From Vibrio agarilyticus (GTDB taxonomy: Bacteria > Pseudomonadota > Gammaproteobacteria > Enterobacterales > Vibrionaceae): 64,000 bases of DNA. The notes beneath the pieces were generated by a model. The model did no database searches and had not been told where the DNA came from. It saw nothing but the letters and a program-made list of their open reading frames with translations. The DNA lies in NCBI RefSeq assembly GCF_012641465.1, contig NZ_JABAIK010000009.1, forward strand, positions 1-64,000, given 5' to 3'. Each line of letters begins with the position of its first letter. Positions within the stretch are counted from its first letter, which is position 1. The position numbers were made by a program, and so were the translations under genes. This document shows positions 28,746 through 37,121 of this stretch, piece after piece.

Positions 28746-29873
28746 TCAGCCTTCGCCAAGACCGGCTTCTATCGCTTGTCCTATCGCGTCAATTGCGGCT
28801 TGAGCATCGTCACCATCGGCGGTGAATTGCAGCTGGTGGCCATGCTTTACACCAAGTGCGATAACTTTCATTAAACTTTTTGCATTGACAACCTTGCCAT
28901 CACCATCGAGGTTGGCGACACGAATATCAGCGTTAAATTTTTTCGCCTCAGCCACCAGCATGGCACCAGGACGAGCGTGCAAACCATGGGCGTTACGTAT
29001 TCGAAAGGTTCCTGTTGCTCCCGCATCAACGGGCGTTGTCGCTTCGCCGTTGAGTAGTGCCACAATATTTTCCGCCGTGTTGTTGAGCAGTGCGTCTTGT
29101 TCATTATTGGCAACTAAAGTGGCGAGGCGATCAAGAATGGCGCCGTGAGCGTTATTGGTGCCGGCAATCGCAATCAACCCTTTTACGGGATGATCAGAAT
29201 AGTCAAAGGCGTTTGCCGTCGTCGCAAATGCTAAAGCGGTGCGTTTGACGCCATGTTCGCTCCCAACCAGCCACAAACCCCGCCCAAGATGGGTAACGGG
29301 TTTGGTGAGTAAGTTGGCCACAAAATGGGCATCGCAAACCGCTCGTTGAGAAAGCAAACCCGCTGCGATAGCGACGAGTTGCAACATATCTGTCGCAGGA
29401 ACGCTTAGGCGAATTGAGGCTGGGTCGAAGTCCGCATCGAGCTGAACTTCGCCATTAAGTAACGCAATCAGTTCATCTGCAGACTTTATCGATTTGAGTA
29501 GCGCTTCAATGCCATCTGAACTCAGCACTCGAGTTAATTGTTTTAAAATGCCTAAATGTTCATCTGACTTGGCTGCGATTCCAATGGCGACATAGACTGT
29601 ATTGTCATCCCCCCAAGGAACGCCCTGAGGAAAGTGATGAACGACCACGCCAGTTTGTTTCACTAAATCGCGTGTATCAACAGTGCCGTGAGGAATAGCA
29701 ATGCCATTCCCGAGATACGTTGAGTTCTGCTTTTCACGCGCCAGCATGCCATTAACGTAGCCGTCGTCGACGAGACCTCGTTGAGTTAAAGCGCTCGCCA
29801 ATGCTTTGATAGCATCTTGTTTATCATTCGCTTGTTGGTTGAGCTGAATATTCGAGACATTAAGTGTCAACAT
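28746..29873 (-). CDS. fruB: PTS fructose IIA-HPr fusion protein (FPr)
   Basis: 375 residues. The N-terminal IIA domain carries the phosphorylated His62 in NGIAIPHGTVDT. A linker domain follows, and the C-terminal HPr (FPr) domain carries His299 in NAHGLHARPGA, with KSLMKVIALGVKHG. It relays phosphate from enzyme I to FruA for fructose uptake. It is the first gene of the operon. Cytosolic. About 147 bases lie between it and the next gene upstream, where the promoter must be. Confidence 0.95.
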   Translation of the reverse strand: MLTLNVSNIQLNQQANDKQDAIKALASALTQRGLVDDGYVNGMLAREKQNSTYLGNGIAIPHGTVDTRDLVKQTGVVVHHFPQGVPWGDDNTVYVAIGIAAKSDEHLGILKQLTRVLSSDGIEALLKSIKSADELIALLNGEVQLDADFDPASIRLSVPATDMLQLVAIAAGLLSQRAVCDAHFVANLLTKPVTHLGRGLWLVGSEHGVKRTALAFATTANAFDYSDHPVKGLIAIAGTNNAHGAILDRLATLVANNEQDALLNNTAENIVALLNGEATTPVDAGATGTFRIRNAHGLHARPGAMLVAEAKKFNADIRVANLDGDGKVVNAKSLMKVIALGVKHGHQLQFTADGDDAQAAIDAIGQAIEAGLGEG

Positions 29874-29889
29874 AGCCGCATCTTGCCCT

Positions 29890-29920
29890 TACGCTGAAAT
29901 CGCATCGATTGTTTCAAAGG
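29890..29920 (-). promoter_or_regulatory. Possible FruR/Cra-like site before fruB
   Basis: GCTGAAA and TTTCAAAG half sites face each other about 12 bases apart, in the 5' flank of fruB. The half sites resemble FruR/Cra recognition sequences, but the spacing is wider than the usual compact palindrome. Tentative. Confidence 0.25.
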
Positions 29921-30020
29921 CTAGCGCGGTTTGACATATGCGCAATATGAAGGGTGAGAAATCAGCGCGTTAAAAACGCGACAACCGTAAAACAGAACAG
30001 GTGCGAGCAAAAAGGCAGTA

Positions 30021-31100
30021 TTAGCGTATGGTAAGCGTCGTTTTCACCACGGCGTGATCACTGGCATCGCGATCGCGTTCAAAATTCGGGTTCACCAAAT
30101 GCTGGTCAATGACCGTCACGCTGTTCACGTACGCAATATGATCGGCTCTGGTCGCATCAAATTCATCAGAAAGTAAAATATAATCAAGCACTTTACCTTG
30201 GTTGATATGATAAAAAGTAGCCGGGCGTTCAGCCTTACTCTCATCTATCTTGTTCTCATTGGTAAATCTATCATCAGAATGGTGCGCAAGGGCGGTTTTG
30301 GCCAATTGCCAAGCATCACATAGCCCCAATCCATTAGGCGCACTCACACAGAGTGGATGCATTTCTGCGCTTTCAAGTGTTTGATTGAAATCGCCTAAAA
30401 GCACAGCGGGCGCTGGTGATTGTTGATGAAAGTCCATCATCGTTTGGTTAAGAAGTAAGGTTTCCCATCCGCGTTGAATGGTTGAAAGCCAGCGTCCCAC
30501 CGCTTCGTCTTTTGGTGTCTGTCGGCCTGCATTTTGAAATGTCGATGCGGTTTGATTGGCCGAATCGTTTGCGATTAAAAACACCTGATTAAGCTCAGTC
30601 GGTCGCTGCGATTTAAGATGCACAACATACACATCAAGTGCGCCGATGTTAGGTATCGAAATGCGGGCTTTCAGTGGCGTACGGCTAAAGTGAATATCAG
30701 GATAGGGGCTGACTAAGGCGCATAAGTGCTCGATAGGGTAGCGAGAGGCCAGAGCAACAACGGGATCGTGGTATAGGTAGTCATCGGTCACAGAGGGAAG
30801 GTCGACTGTTGCAAAGTACGCGTATCCTGCACTTTGAGTTAAAGAGCGTAACGCCTCAATGCTAAACACTTCTTGAAACCCAATGATATCTGCATCCAGC
30901 TGGGCTAGGGTGTCTGTTATCCATTGGTTTTTGCTAATCCAGCGCGCGTTATCGTATATATTGATAAAATCATAGAAAGCGTTTGGCGGTGCGAGATAAT
31001 TGAACAGGTTCATCGTGGCGATGGTCAGTGAGTTTTGGCGGTTTCGCGGCGGCTCAAGAGCCGAACTCATCGCAGATTCAATCATCAAATGTTTCGTCAT
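30021..31100 (-). CDS. Endonuclease/exonuclease/phosphatase-family protein
   Basis: 359 residues of the EEP (DNase I-like) fold. Catalytic motifs are in order: TIATMNLFNYL, DADIIGFQEVFS (metal-binding Glu), VYVVHLKSQR, LLGDFNQTLES and the C-terminal DASDHAVVKTTL with Asp-His. It has no signal peptide, so it is probably cytosolic. Substrate may be DNA, phospholipid or a small phosphate ester; sequence alone does not decide. AGGA lies nine bases before the ATG. It points away from the S4-domain gene. Confidence 0.85.
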   Translation of the reverse strand: MTKHLMIESAMSSALEPPRNRQNSLTIATMNLFNYLAPPNAFYDFINIYDNARWISKNQWITDTLAQLDADIIGFQEVFSIEALRSLTQSAGYAYFATVDLPSVTDDYLYHDPVVALASRYPIEHLCALVSPYPDIHFSRTPLKARISIPNIGALDVYVVHLKSQRPTELNQVFLIANDSANQTASTFQNAGRQTPKDEAVGRWLSTIQRGWETLLLNQTMMDFHQQSPAPAVLLGDFNQTLESAEMHPLCVSAPNGLGLCDAWQLAKTALAHHSDDRFTNENKIDESKAERPATFYHINQGKVLDYILLSDEFDATRADHIAYVNSVTVIDQHLVNPNFERDRDASDHAVVKTTLTIR

Positions 31101-31183
31101 AACGCGCTTTCCTGCGGTTTTAGAGTTTCTATTTTACCCGCTAACCATTACACTGCGGGCAAATAACAGCATAGAGTACCAGT

Positions 31184-31705
31184 ATGAGCGAGCATGACCA
31201 GTGGCTTGACGACGATAGCGAGCAAGAAATTGAAATTGAGGCTATTGGCATTGAGGTATCAGAGCAGCCAATCGAGTTGTATAAATTGTTCAAAATCGCC
31301 AATCTTGTTGGTGGTGGCGGTGAGGCGAAACATATTATTGCGGAAGGTTATGTTGCCGTAAATGGTGACATTGAGACGCGTAAACGCCGTAAAATGTACG
31401 ATGGCGATTTGGTTGAGTTCAATCAAGAGTATTATGTCGTTATCTGTGACGCACCGGTCACTGAGCCAAAGGAAACCTTGCCACTGGCTGTTTCTGAGCC
31501 AGCGACAAAAAAACAGAGTCAGGCGCAGAAAAAATCAGCAAAGCGTCACACGGGTGCAAACCGCCGCGGTCAGGAAGGGAAATCTTCAAAAAGTAAACAA
31601 GGCGGTAAAACTGGTGCTCAATCATCAGTGAAGAAAGCCCCTCAAACTGAAAAGACCGCTGCGCGTGATAGCCAAAGTGGCCGTCGTTCGATCACCTTCT
31701 TTTAA
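31184..31705 (+). CDS. S4-domain RNA-binding protein (YbcJ-like) with basic tail
   Basis: 173 residues. Residues about 25-85 are an S4 domain (IELYKLFKIANLVGGGGEAKHIIAEGYVAVNGDIETRKRRKMYDGDLVEF), as in the small E. coli protein YbcJ. The extra C-terminal 70 residues are low-complexity and very basic (KKSAKRHTGANRRGQEGKSSKSK), probably disordered and RNA-binding. A role at the ribosome or in RNA handling is likely but not shown. The next gene, yibL, is also a ribosome-associated protein and lies 57 bases downstream. Confidence 0.85.
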   Translation: MSEHDQWLDDDSEQEIEIEAIGIEVSEQPIELYKLFKIANLVGGGGEAKHIIAEGYVAVNGDIETRKRRKMYDGDLVEFNQEYYVVICDAPVTEPKETLPLAVSEPATKKQSQAQKKSAKRHTGANRRGQEGKSSKSKQGGKTGAQSSVKKAPQTEKTAARDSQSGRRSITFF

Positions 31706-31762
31706 TTTTCAACGCGGCCCGATTTGAGAGGGGCGTGACGATAACATAAACGGAATCTTTCC

Positions 31763-32119
31763 ATGAGTATTAAGCAAGATTTGCAAAACACCAATAACCG
31801 CATTGATGCGTGTCAACGTAAGCTAAATGCCGCGCGCGCGCGCGGCGATCAAGAGATGATCACCAAATTCACCGACGATTTGGCCAAACTGACTAAACGC
31901 GCCAGTTCAATGAAGCACAAGCAGCAATATGATTTGAACAAAGAGCGTAAGACGCTGCTTGATATGCCATTTCAGCGCGAAATTACTAAAGAAGAACAGG
32001 CCGATTTAGGGAAACTAAAGAAATCCGTGCGTGGATTGGTGGTTGTTCACCCAATGACAAAATTGGGTAAAGAGCTGCGCCTAGACGTCATGACAGGTTT
32101 TGCGCCTAAAAAGTTCTGA
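31763..32119 (+). CDS. yibL: Ribosome-associated protein YibL
   Basis: 118 residues. The C-terminal half is nearly the same as E. coli YibL as I recall it (MPFQREITKEEQADLGKLKKSVRGLVVVHPMTKLGKEL, then MTGF). The N-terminal half is a predicted coiled coil. E. coli YibL cosediments with ribosomes; its molecular role is unknown. It lies directly after the S4-domain gene, and an ERIC-like element begins two bases after its stop. Confidence 0.9.
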   Translation: MSIKQDLQNTNNRIDACQRKLNAARARGDQEMITKFTDDLAKLTKRASSMKHKQQYDLNKERKTLLDMPFQREITKEEQADLGKLKKSVRGLVVVHPMTKLGKELRLDVMTGFAPKKF

Positions 32120-32121
32120 TT

Positions 32122-32259
32122 TATACCCTTCCTACTTGAAGTTAGAGCGTTGTTGACAGGCACTCACAAACCTCATCACATAGTGTATCTATGTTCACGA
32201 AGTGCTCAGAGGCTTTGTTCGTTGGTCGCCTACCTGCAACTCCAAGTTGTTTGGGTATA
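32122..32259. repeat. ERIC-like element after yibL
   Basis: About 138 bp from TATACCCTTCCTACTTGAAG to CCAAGTTGTTTGGGTATA. It has the central TCTATGTTCACGAAGTGCTC segment also found in the 41052 copy. Confidence 0.88.
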
Positions 32260-32285
32260 TACCACTTTTTAGAGCGATAAACAAA

Positions 32286-32318
32286 AAAATCGAGCCAGTG
32301 CTATCGGGCTCGATTTTG
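32286..32318. terminator. Bidirectional terminator between yibL and the FNT-CBS gene
   Basis: The stem AAAATCGAGCC / GGGCTCGATTTT with flanking A and T runs, between convergent genes. Confidence 0.85.
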
Positions 32319-32356
32319 TCTTAGCTATCCAGATTGTTAATTGCTTTGCTTTATAC

Positions 32357-32890
32357 TTATGCAGTCGCCCTCATTTCAGTTTCAACTAATTCAACACGCT
32401 CGCCGTAAATGCCACGTAAGCCTTTTAATACTTCCAAGCGACTTACGACACCGACAAACATTCCATTTTCAATCACTGGTAGAACTTGTGGTTTGCTGAC
32501 TTTCATTTCGCGAGCTCGTTCTTCCAAGCTCATTGCCGCTAGGCGAGTCGCATAACCCATAGAGGTGGTTGGGTAAAGCTGCTCTTTGTCAATCGCTAGG
32601 TACTCAACCACATCAACTAAACGCTCATTCGCACCAATTGCAATCATCTCTTGTTTCATTAAATCCGCGACTTTTTGGCCTTGCGCTGGCAAGTAGTCTT
32701 GGCACCAAAGGTCAACCATCACATCTTGCACAGAAAGGAAACCCACCAGTTGCTGCTCAACGTTAACCACGGGAGCACTGACACAGTTGTGGTCAATCAG
32801 ATGGTCAAGAGCGGCAACAAGCGGCATTTCTGGACGAAGAGTGACAGGTGTGGTGTTCATGATTTCTTTTACTGTGATGACGTTGTTCAT
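32357..32890 (-). CDS. Possible internal start: free CBS-domain protein, 177 residues
   Basis: Inside the FNT-CBS gene, in the same frame, ATTAAGGAAAACAGC precedes ATG at 32890. This is a well-spaced ribosome binding site exactly at the junction between channel and CBS domains. Translation from it would give MNNVITVKEIMN..., a complete CBS-pair protein. It may be a relic of two formerly separate genes or a working second start; sequence alone cannot decide. Confidence 0.4.
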   Translation of the reverse strand: MNNVITVKEIMNTTPVTLRPEMPLVAALDHLIDHNCVSAPVVNVEQQLVGFLSVQDVMVDLWCQDYLPAQGQKVADLMKQEMIAIGANERLVDVVEYLAIDKEQLYPTTSMGYATRLAAMSLEERAREMKVSKPQVLPVIENGMFVGVVSRLEVLKGLRGIYGERVELVETEMRATA

Positions 32891-33808
32891 GCTGTTTTCC
32901 TTAATGGGCGAAATTGAAATTGGAGTTGAAACGACGTTGTACGGTACGGTTTTAAGTTCAGGGCGACGGTAAATGGACCAGTTAGCAAGGCCAACTAACA
33001 CGGCGCCGCCAATAATATTGCCAAGGGTAACTGGCACAAGATTGGCACTGATAAAGTGACTCATGGTTAGGTCAGCAAACTGGGCTGGATTAGCGCCAAC
33101 ACTTAACCAAAAGCTCTCTGGTGCAATGTGAGTAATCACGATACCCAGTGGCACCATAAACATGTTGGCAACGCAGTGCTCAAAGCCACTGCTGACGAAC
33201 ATGGCGACGGGCAAAATCGTCATTACCGCTTTGGTCATGGCATTGGTTGAGCTAAATGTCAGCCAAATTGCTAAGCAAACGAGCAGGTTACACAATACGC
33301 CCAAAGAAAATGCCTGGAGGAACGAATGGTGAACTTTGTGCTGCGCAAGCAAAAGCGCATTAAGACCCCACTGGCCACTGTTTAGCTGGTACATGCCCGC
33401 ACCAACCACCAATAGCAGGAGTAAAGTGGCGCCGATAAAGTTACCGACATACACCTTGGCCCACGTTTTTAGCATTTGACTAACAGTGATTTGACGATTA
33501 GCCAATGAAATACTGGACAATACGGTGCTGGTAAAGAGCTCACCACCGCCAATGACGATAAGAATCAAACCTAAGCTAAATGCGATACCTCCTGCGAGGC
33601 GGCTGATCCCCCAACTGGTCGCAGAAGCGCCAGTGGTCACTGTAATGTAAAAAAGAAACGCTAAACCAATAAAGGCACCCGCCATAATGGCAAGACTGAT
33701 GGTCATGCTGGTGCTTTTCGTTGTTTTACTTAGAGCAAAGTACTCCGCTTGCTCCATCATCTCTTTGGGTGAAAAGTAGAGCGGATTATTTGAAGAAGTA
33801 TTTGCCAT
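32357..33808 (-). CDS. Formate/nitrite-type (FNT) channel fused to a CBS-domain pair
   Basis: 483 residues. Residues 30-285 form an FNT channel with six membrane helices, including GGGELFTSTV and FVSSGFEHCVANMFMVPLGI, which carries the conserved pore histidine. Residues about 307-483 hold two CBS domains (IMNTTPVTLRPEMPLVAALDHLIDHNCVSAPVV and the second ending LPVIENGMFVGVVSRLEVLKGL). FNT proteins usually have no such domain; CBS pairs bind adenine nucleotides and would gate transport. An internal ATG (codon 307) has its own ribosome binding site, so a free CBS protein may also be made. It is divergent from a LysR regulator, which may control it. Confidence 0.9.
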   Translation of the reverse strand: MANTSSNNPLYFSPKEMMEQAEYFALSKTTKSTSMTISLAIMAGAFIGLAFLFYITVTTGASATSWGISRLAGGIAFSLGLILIVIGGGELFTSTVLSSISLANRQITVSQMLKTWAKVYVGNFIGATLLLLLVVGAGMYQLNSGQWGLNALLLAQHKVHHSFLQAFSLGVLCNLLVCLAIWLTFSSTNAMTKAVMTILPVAMFVSSGFEHCVANMFMVPLGIVITHIAPESFWLSVGANPAQFADLTMSHFISANLVPVTLGNIIGGAVLVGLANWSIYRRPELKTVPYNVVSTPISISPIKENSMNNVITVKEIMNTTPVTLRPEMPLVAALDHLIDHNCVSAPVVNVEQQLVGFLSVQDVMVDLWCQDYLPAQGQKVADLMKQEMIAIGANERLVDVVEYLAIDKEQLYPTTSMGYATRLAAMSLEERAREMKVSKPQVLPVIENGMFVGVVSRLEVLKGLRGIYGERVELVETEMRATA

Positions 33809-34026
33809 AAGACGCCTCTAACTGTGTGTTCATACAAATTCCTTAAGTGCCGATGAGTACGAGAGTGGAACGCCTGTATCCCTCAACGCCAAATCAGAAT
33901 ATGTCGAAATTTTCACTTAGGAAAATTGATAATTTTTAAACACCAAATCAATTAATTTGATATTTAAATTTGTTACGCTAGAATGCGTCCCGCGTACGAT
34001 AACCGTAGATTTTTACAGAGGAAGTT
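33809..34026. promoter_or_regulatory. Divergent region between the FNT-CBS and LysR genes
   Basis: The region is AT-rich and contains an inverted repeat ATCAA-TTAAT-TTGAT (33947-33961) and a nearby TTGATAATTT. LysR regulators commonly bind such dyads to control a divergent gene; assignment to this LysR protein is inference. Confidence 0.45.
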
Positions 34027-34932
34027 ATGCGTTATTCTTTGAAACAATTGGCTGTATTTGACGCTGTTGCAGACAGCGGTAGTGTGAGCCAAGCCGCAGA
34101 CCAGCTTGCGTTGACGCAATCGGCGGCAAGCATGTCGTTGGCTCAACTTGAAAAAATGTTAGGGCGGCCGTTGTTTGAGCGTCAGGGCAAGCAGATGTCA
34201 TTGACGCATTGGGGAAGCTGGCTTCGTCCGCGAGCAAAACGTTTGCTGCAAGACGCGCAGCAGATTGATTTAGGCTTTTATGATAAGCATTTGTTGAGCG
34301 GCCAAGTGCGTTTGTGTGCGAGCCAAACACCAGCAGAACATTTAGTGCCAAAGCTTATCAGTAATATTGATAATGACTTTCCGGAAATCCGGGTCGCACT
34401 TGATGTCATGAGTACCAAAAGCGTCATTGAGGGTGTGATTGATTACCAATACGATCTTGGCATTATTGAAGGTCGATGTGATGACAATCGTCTGAACCAT
34501 GAAATTTGGTGGCGCGACCATCTCACTATTGTCGCATCCGCGCACCATCCATTTGCTAAACGTGAAGTTGTGACGTTGTCACAACTTGAGCAGGCGAAAT
34601 GGGTACTGCGAGAGCAGGGGTCGGGCACTCGAACCGTATTTGATAGCCACATGCACCCTTTGATTGAAGAGCTTGATGTGTGGCGTGAATATGAATACGT
34701 TCCAGTATTACGCAGCTTGGTTGAAAACGGCCCTTATTTGACCTGTTTGCCTTATTTGGATGTGGAACCCTTCATCGAGGCAGGCCGTTTGGTTGAATTG
34801 AATGTGCCAGATCTCAAAATGGATCGCACATTGTCGTTTATCTGGCGCGCAGATATGACCGAGAACCCATTATTGGACTGTATTCGTCGCGAAGCGCAGC
34901 GCATGATGAAGGGCAAACCCCGCGTAATGTGA
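34027..34932 (+). CDS. LysR-family transcriptional regulator
   Basis: 301 residues. An N-terminal winged helix (KQLAVFDAVADSGSVSQAADQLALTQSAASMSLAQLEKMLGRPLFER) is followed by a periplasmic-binding-protein-like effector domain from about residue 92. It resembles the YeiE branch of the family. AGAGGAAG precedes the ATG. Divergent from the FNT-CBS channel gene, which is the most likely target; the effector is unknown. Confidence 0.9.
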   Translation: MRYSLKQLAVFDAVADSGSVSQAADQLALTQSAASMSLAQLEKMLGRPLFERQGKQMSLTHWGSWLRPRAKRLLQDAQQIDLGFYDKHLLSGQVRLCASQTPAEHLVPKLISNIDNDFPEIRVALDVMSTKSVIEGVIDYQYDLGIIEGRCDDNRLNHEIWWRDHLTIVASAHHPFAKREVVTLSQLEQAKWVLREQGSGTRTVFDSHMHPLIEELDVWREYEYVPVLRSLVENGPYLTCLPYLDVEPFIEAGRLVELNVPDLKMDRTLSFIWRADMTENPLLDCIRREAQRMMKGKPRVM

Positions 34933-34967
34933 TGCATTTATTGGGCTGCGCAAAATACGATACCCTC

Positions 34968-36635
34968 TCAATAACGCGTGTTGCCTTTGGCTAACGCGAC
35001 GACTTTTAATAAGGTTTTACGCAGCAAAAGCGGAATTTTTTTGACGCCGTGCTCGGCGCAATAATCAACAATGGCCAATGCCAAATCAGGCTTGGCCAAT
35101 TTTTTAAGCGCTTTGGCTACCACTTTTTTTGCCGGAATTTGATGATCGAGTGGCACTTTGATAAGACCTTTAAAAAACGCTTCAAAGCCATTTTGATAGA
35201 TAAAGTGTTCGATATCTTGAGCAGGTAATGCGGTCAGTCGCATTCGCTCTGCATCATGCTTTAGCAACTCGCGCACCGTGTTTGCGTATTTTTGTCCTGC
35301 AGGATCGCCATCGGTGACCACGTGCCAATCAATCCCGAAAGCGCGCGCCATTTTTATCAAAGATTTTAAGCCAGATTGAGCAAATTCAACCACCTGAACA
35401 CCTTCGCTTGCAAGGTTTATGCCGCATTGTGCCGCCAGCTCATGAAACAACCAAACTTCGGTTTCGCCTTCAACCAAAAGCCAGCAGCGTGCGAATAACG
35501 ACTCGGCGCGGTGAAAACGCAGATGAAAACCAATACGGCGCATTTGATCGGCGCTGAACTTCTGACTGGCGGTGCTGTGGACTTCCGTTCGATGCCATTG
35601 CTTGACTAAGCGGCGAATGGAACTGAGCGGCACCATAGTTAACAAATCGCTCGAGTTAGTCGTGAGGATTTTTTGCATCGGAAAGAGAGTCAGCACGTCG
35701 TAAGCGCGCGCGAGATGCGTCGGATGAAGGCGACCTTCAGGATCTTCGATAATAATAATTGGCCGCGCCCAGCGTTTTAATTCTAACGGGCCTTTGGCTT
35801 GTAAGTAGCTATTTAATAACCCCATCAGCATAAGTCGAGAAGCGCGATTCTCTTCGCGGTCGGCAAATTGGCGCAGATTAAAATTGCGGCTTTTCGCCGG
35901 AGTAAACAAACTATCGCGTGGCGGTGTCTCACTTTGCCGCGCCATACGTTTGAATGAAAAGTAGTGTTCAATCAAAGATTGCATTGATTGCATGCTACTT
36001 TTGAGTTCGCCTTTATTTACGTGGCCTGGCATCGCAATGAGTCGACGGGTTGTGTTGTGAATGCGTCGTTCGATACGCGCGTGTTTGGCTGAGCTTTCCT
36101 GTTGCGTTAGCTCACCGCGACCCTCGTGCGTTTCGTCTGCTCTCAGGCGACGGGCGTCACGCAGCCGCAGTATTGGGTGCAATGTGGCAAGCTCGGTTGC
36201 GAGCTGATAGGGGTTTTCAATTTCTTTGATACGGCCATGGGCATCCAAAAATTGACATTCACTTTTAACCCCGTTTTCTTGGCGAGTGGCGCTCAGTTGA
36301 TACCGAATGCGTGCCATGCCGTCTTTACCCTCGTCCCATAATGGACGAAGCTTACGATAACGCGCTGCTTTCTTTTCGGTATTTTCGAGGGCGCGAAACA
36401 CTAAAACGATGTCAATTTGTGTGGTTTGTGCCTTGGAGCTGGCATGGTCGAGATGAAAATCGCGCAAAATAAAAGGCGAGATCTGGCCATCAACGGGGAG
36501 TGCTTTTGATAAAGCGTCGAGCAGTGACGATTTCCCCCATGTGTTTTCACCGATGAGAGTGGTGATGTCATCAAAAGTGAGTGACAATCGCTTGATACCG
36601 CGAAAACCCGAAATTTCAACACGCTCTAGCAACAT
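34968..36635 (-). CDS. ybjD: OLD-family ATPase with TOPRIM domain, YbjD-like
   Basis: 555 residues. The start LLERVEISGFRGIKRLSL and IGENTWGKSSLLDAL (P loop, Lys35) define a RecF/OLD-type ABC ATPase; its C-terminal ATPase half has PIIIIEDPEGRLHP. From about residue 375 a TOPRIM nuclease-like domain follows (WLLVEGETEVWLFHELA, and VVTDGDPAG with the acidic pair). Length and sequence fit E. coli YbjD, a predicted OLD-family ATP-dependent endonuclease of unknown physiological role. It is not paired with a UvrD-like helicase as in Gabija defence, so a housekeeping role is more likely than phage defence. GGAGG lies before the ATG. Confidence 0.87.
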   Translation of the reverse strand: MLLERVEISGFRGIKRLSLTFDDITTLIGENTWGKSSLLDALSKALPVDGQISPFILRDFHLDHASSKAQTTQIDIVLVFRALENTEKKAARYRKLRPLWDEGKDGMARIRYQLSATRQENGVKSECQFLDAHGRIKEIENPYQLATELATLHPILRLRDARRLRADETHEGRGELTQQESSAKHARIERRIHNTTRRLIAMPGHVNKGELKSSMQSMQSLIEHYFSFKRMARQSETPPRDSLFTPAKSRNFNLRQFADREENRASRLMLMGLLNSYLQAKGPLELKRWARPIIIIEDPEGRLHPTHLARAYDVLTLFPMQKILTTNSSDLLTMVPLSSIRRLVKQWHRTEVHSTASQKFSADQMRRIGFHLRFHRAESLFARCWLLVEGETEVWLFHELAAQCGINLASEGVQVVEFAQSGLKSLIKMARAFGIDWHVVTDGDPAGQKYANTVRELLKHDAERMRLTALPAQDIEHFIYQNGFEAFFKGLIKVPLDHQIPAKKVVAKALKKLAKPDLALAIVDYCAEHGVKKIPLLLRKTLLKVVALAKGNTRY

Positions 36636-36654
36636 AGAACCTCCTAATCTACGC

Positions 36655-36922
36655 TATACCCAAGTAACCTCAAGATGCATGGTTCAGCGAGAATGACTTG
36701 GTTTATCAGTGAGGCGAGGATTTGAAGATTGAGTGGTTCTCAATCGAAAATCGTCAACAAAGCTGATGAGCCACGGCAGCTCGCCCTTTGGGAGCCAATC
36801 ACTGAACCGATAGCGGCGTTAAACAACTTGAAAATAGAATCGCTATTTCGCTGCGTTGTTTGCCTTGCTCTCAGCTCAGTGAGCTGGCTCTGAATCCAGC
36901 ATCTTGAAGTCACTTGGGTATA
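36655..36922. repeat. 268-bp repeat element, copy 1
   Basis: It begins TATACCCAAGTAACCTCAAG and ends CTTGAAGTCACTTGGGTATA, which are inverted copies. The inside has nested inverted repeats, for example GATTGAG/CTCAATC and AAACAAC/GTTGTTT. A copy of identical length is at 49993. It encodes no protein. Confidence 0.9.
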
Positions 36923-37121
36923 CGATCCAATTATAAAGGTTTTTGATAACCTCGATGACTTTACTTTTTGCAAGCTGTGGGGTGTTTCACAGCTTATCTG
37001 GTGCTAGCAAGTTCGTTTGCCACTTACCTGTATCTTCAAGTTATTTGGGTATCACTTAATTCGTGATGGGCATTTTTGTGCTACATAGGTATAGTGTCCG
37101 CATTGAGCAAAGAGAAATTTT
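36923..37121. other. Intergenic DNA before the metallophosphatase, with an ERIC-like right end
   Basis: From 37011 to 37052 the sequence GTTCGTTTGCCACTTACCTG...TTGGGTAT matches the right end of the ERIC-like elements; the left part is missing or unrecognisable. No gene is seen. The promoter of the downstream gene should lie at about 37050-37110. Confidence 0.6.

Noticed and set aside
31000-31197. 65-codon frame over the start of the EEP gene
   Set aside because: It runs antisense to a well-supported gene and shows no ribosome binding site.
34968-36635. OLD-family nuclease as part of a phage defence system
   Set aside because: There is no UvrD-like helicase, reverse transcriptase or other defence partner nearby, and the length and sequence fit the conserved YbjD.
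36655-36922. 268-bp element as an insertion sequence or small protein gene
   Set aside because: It has no long open frame that is shared by the copies and no transposase motif; it can only be a non-autonomous element.
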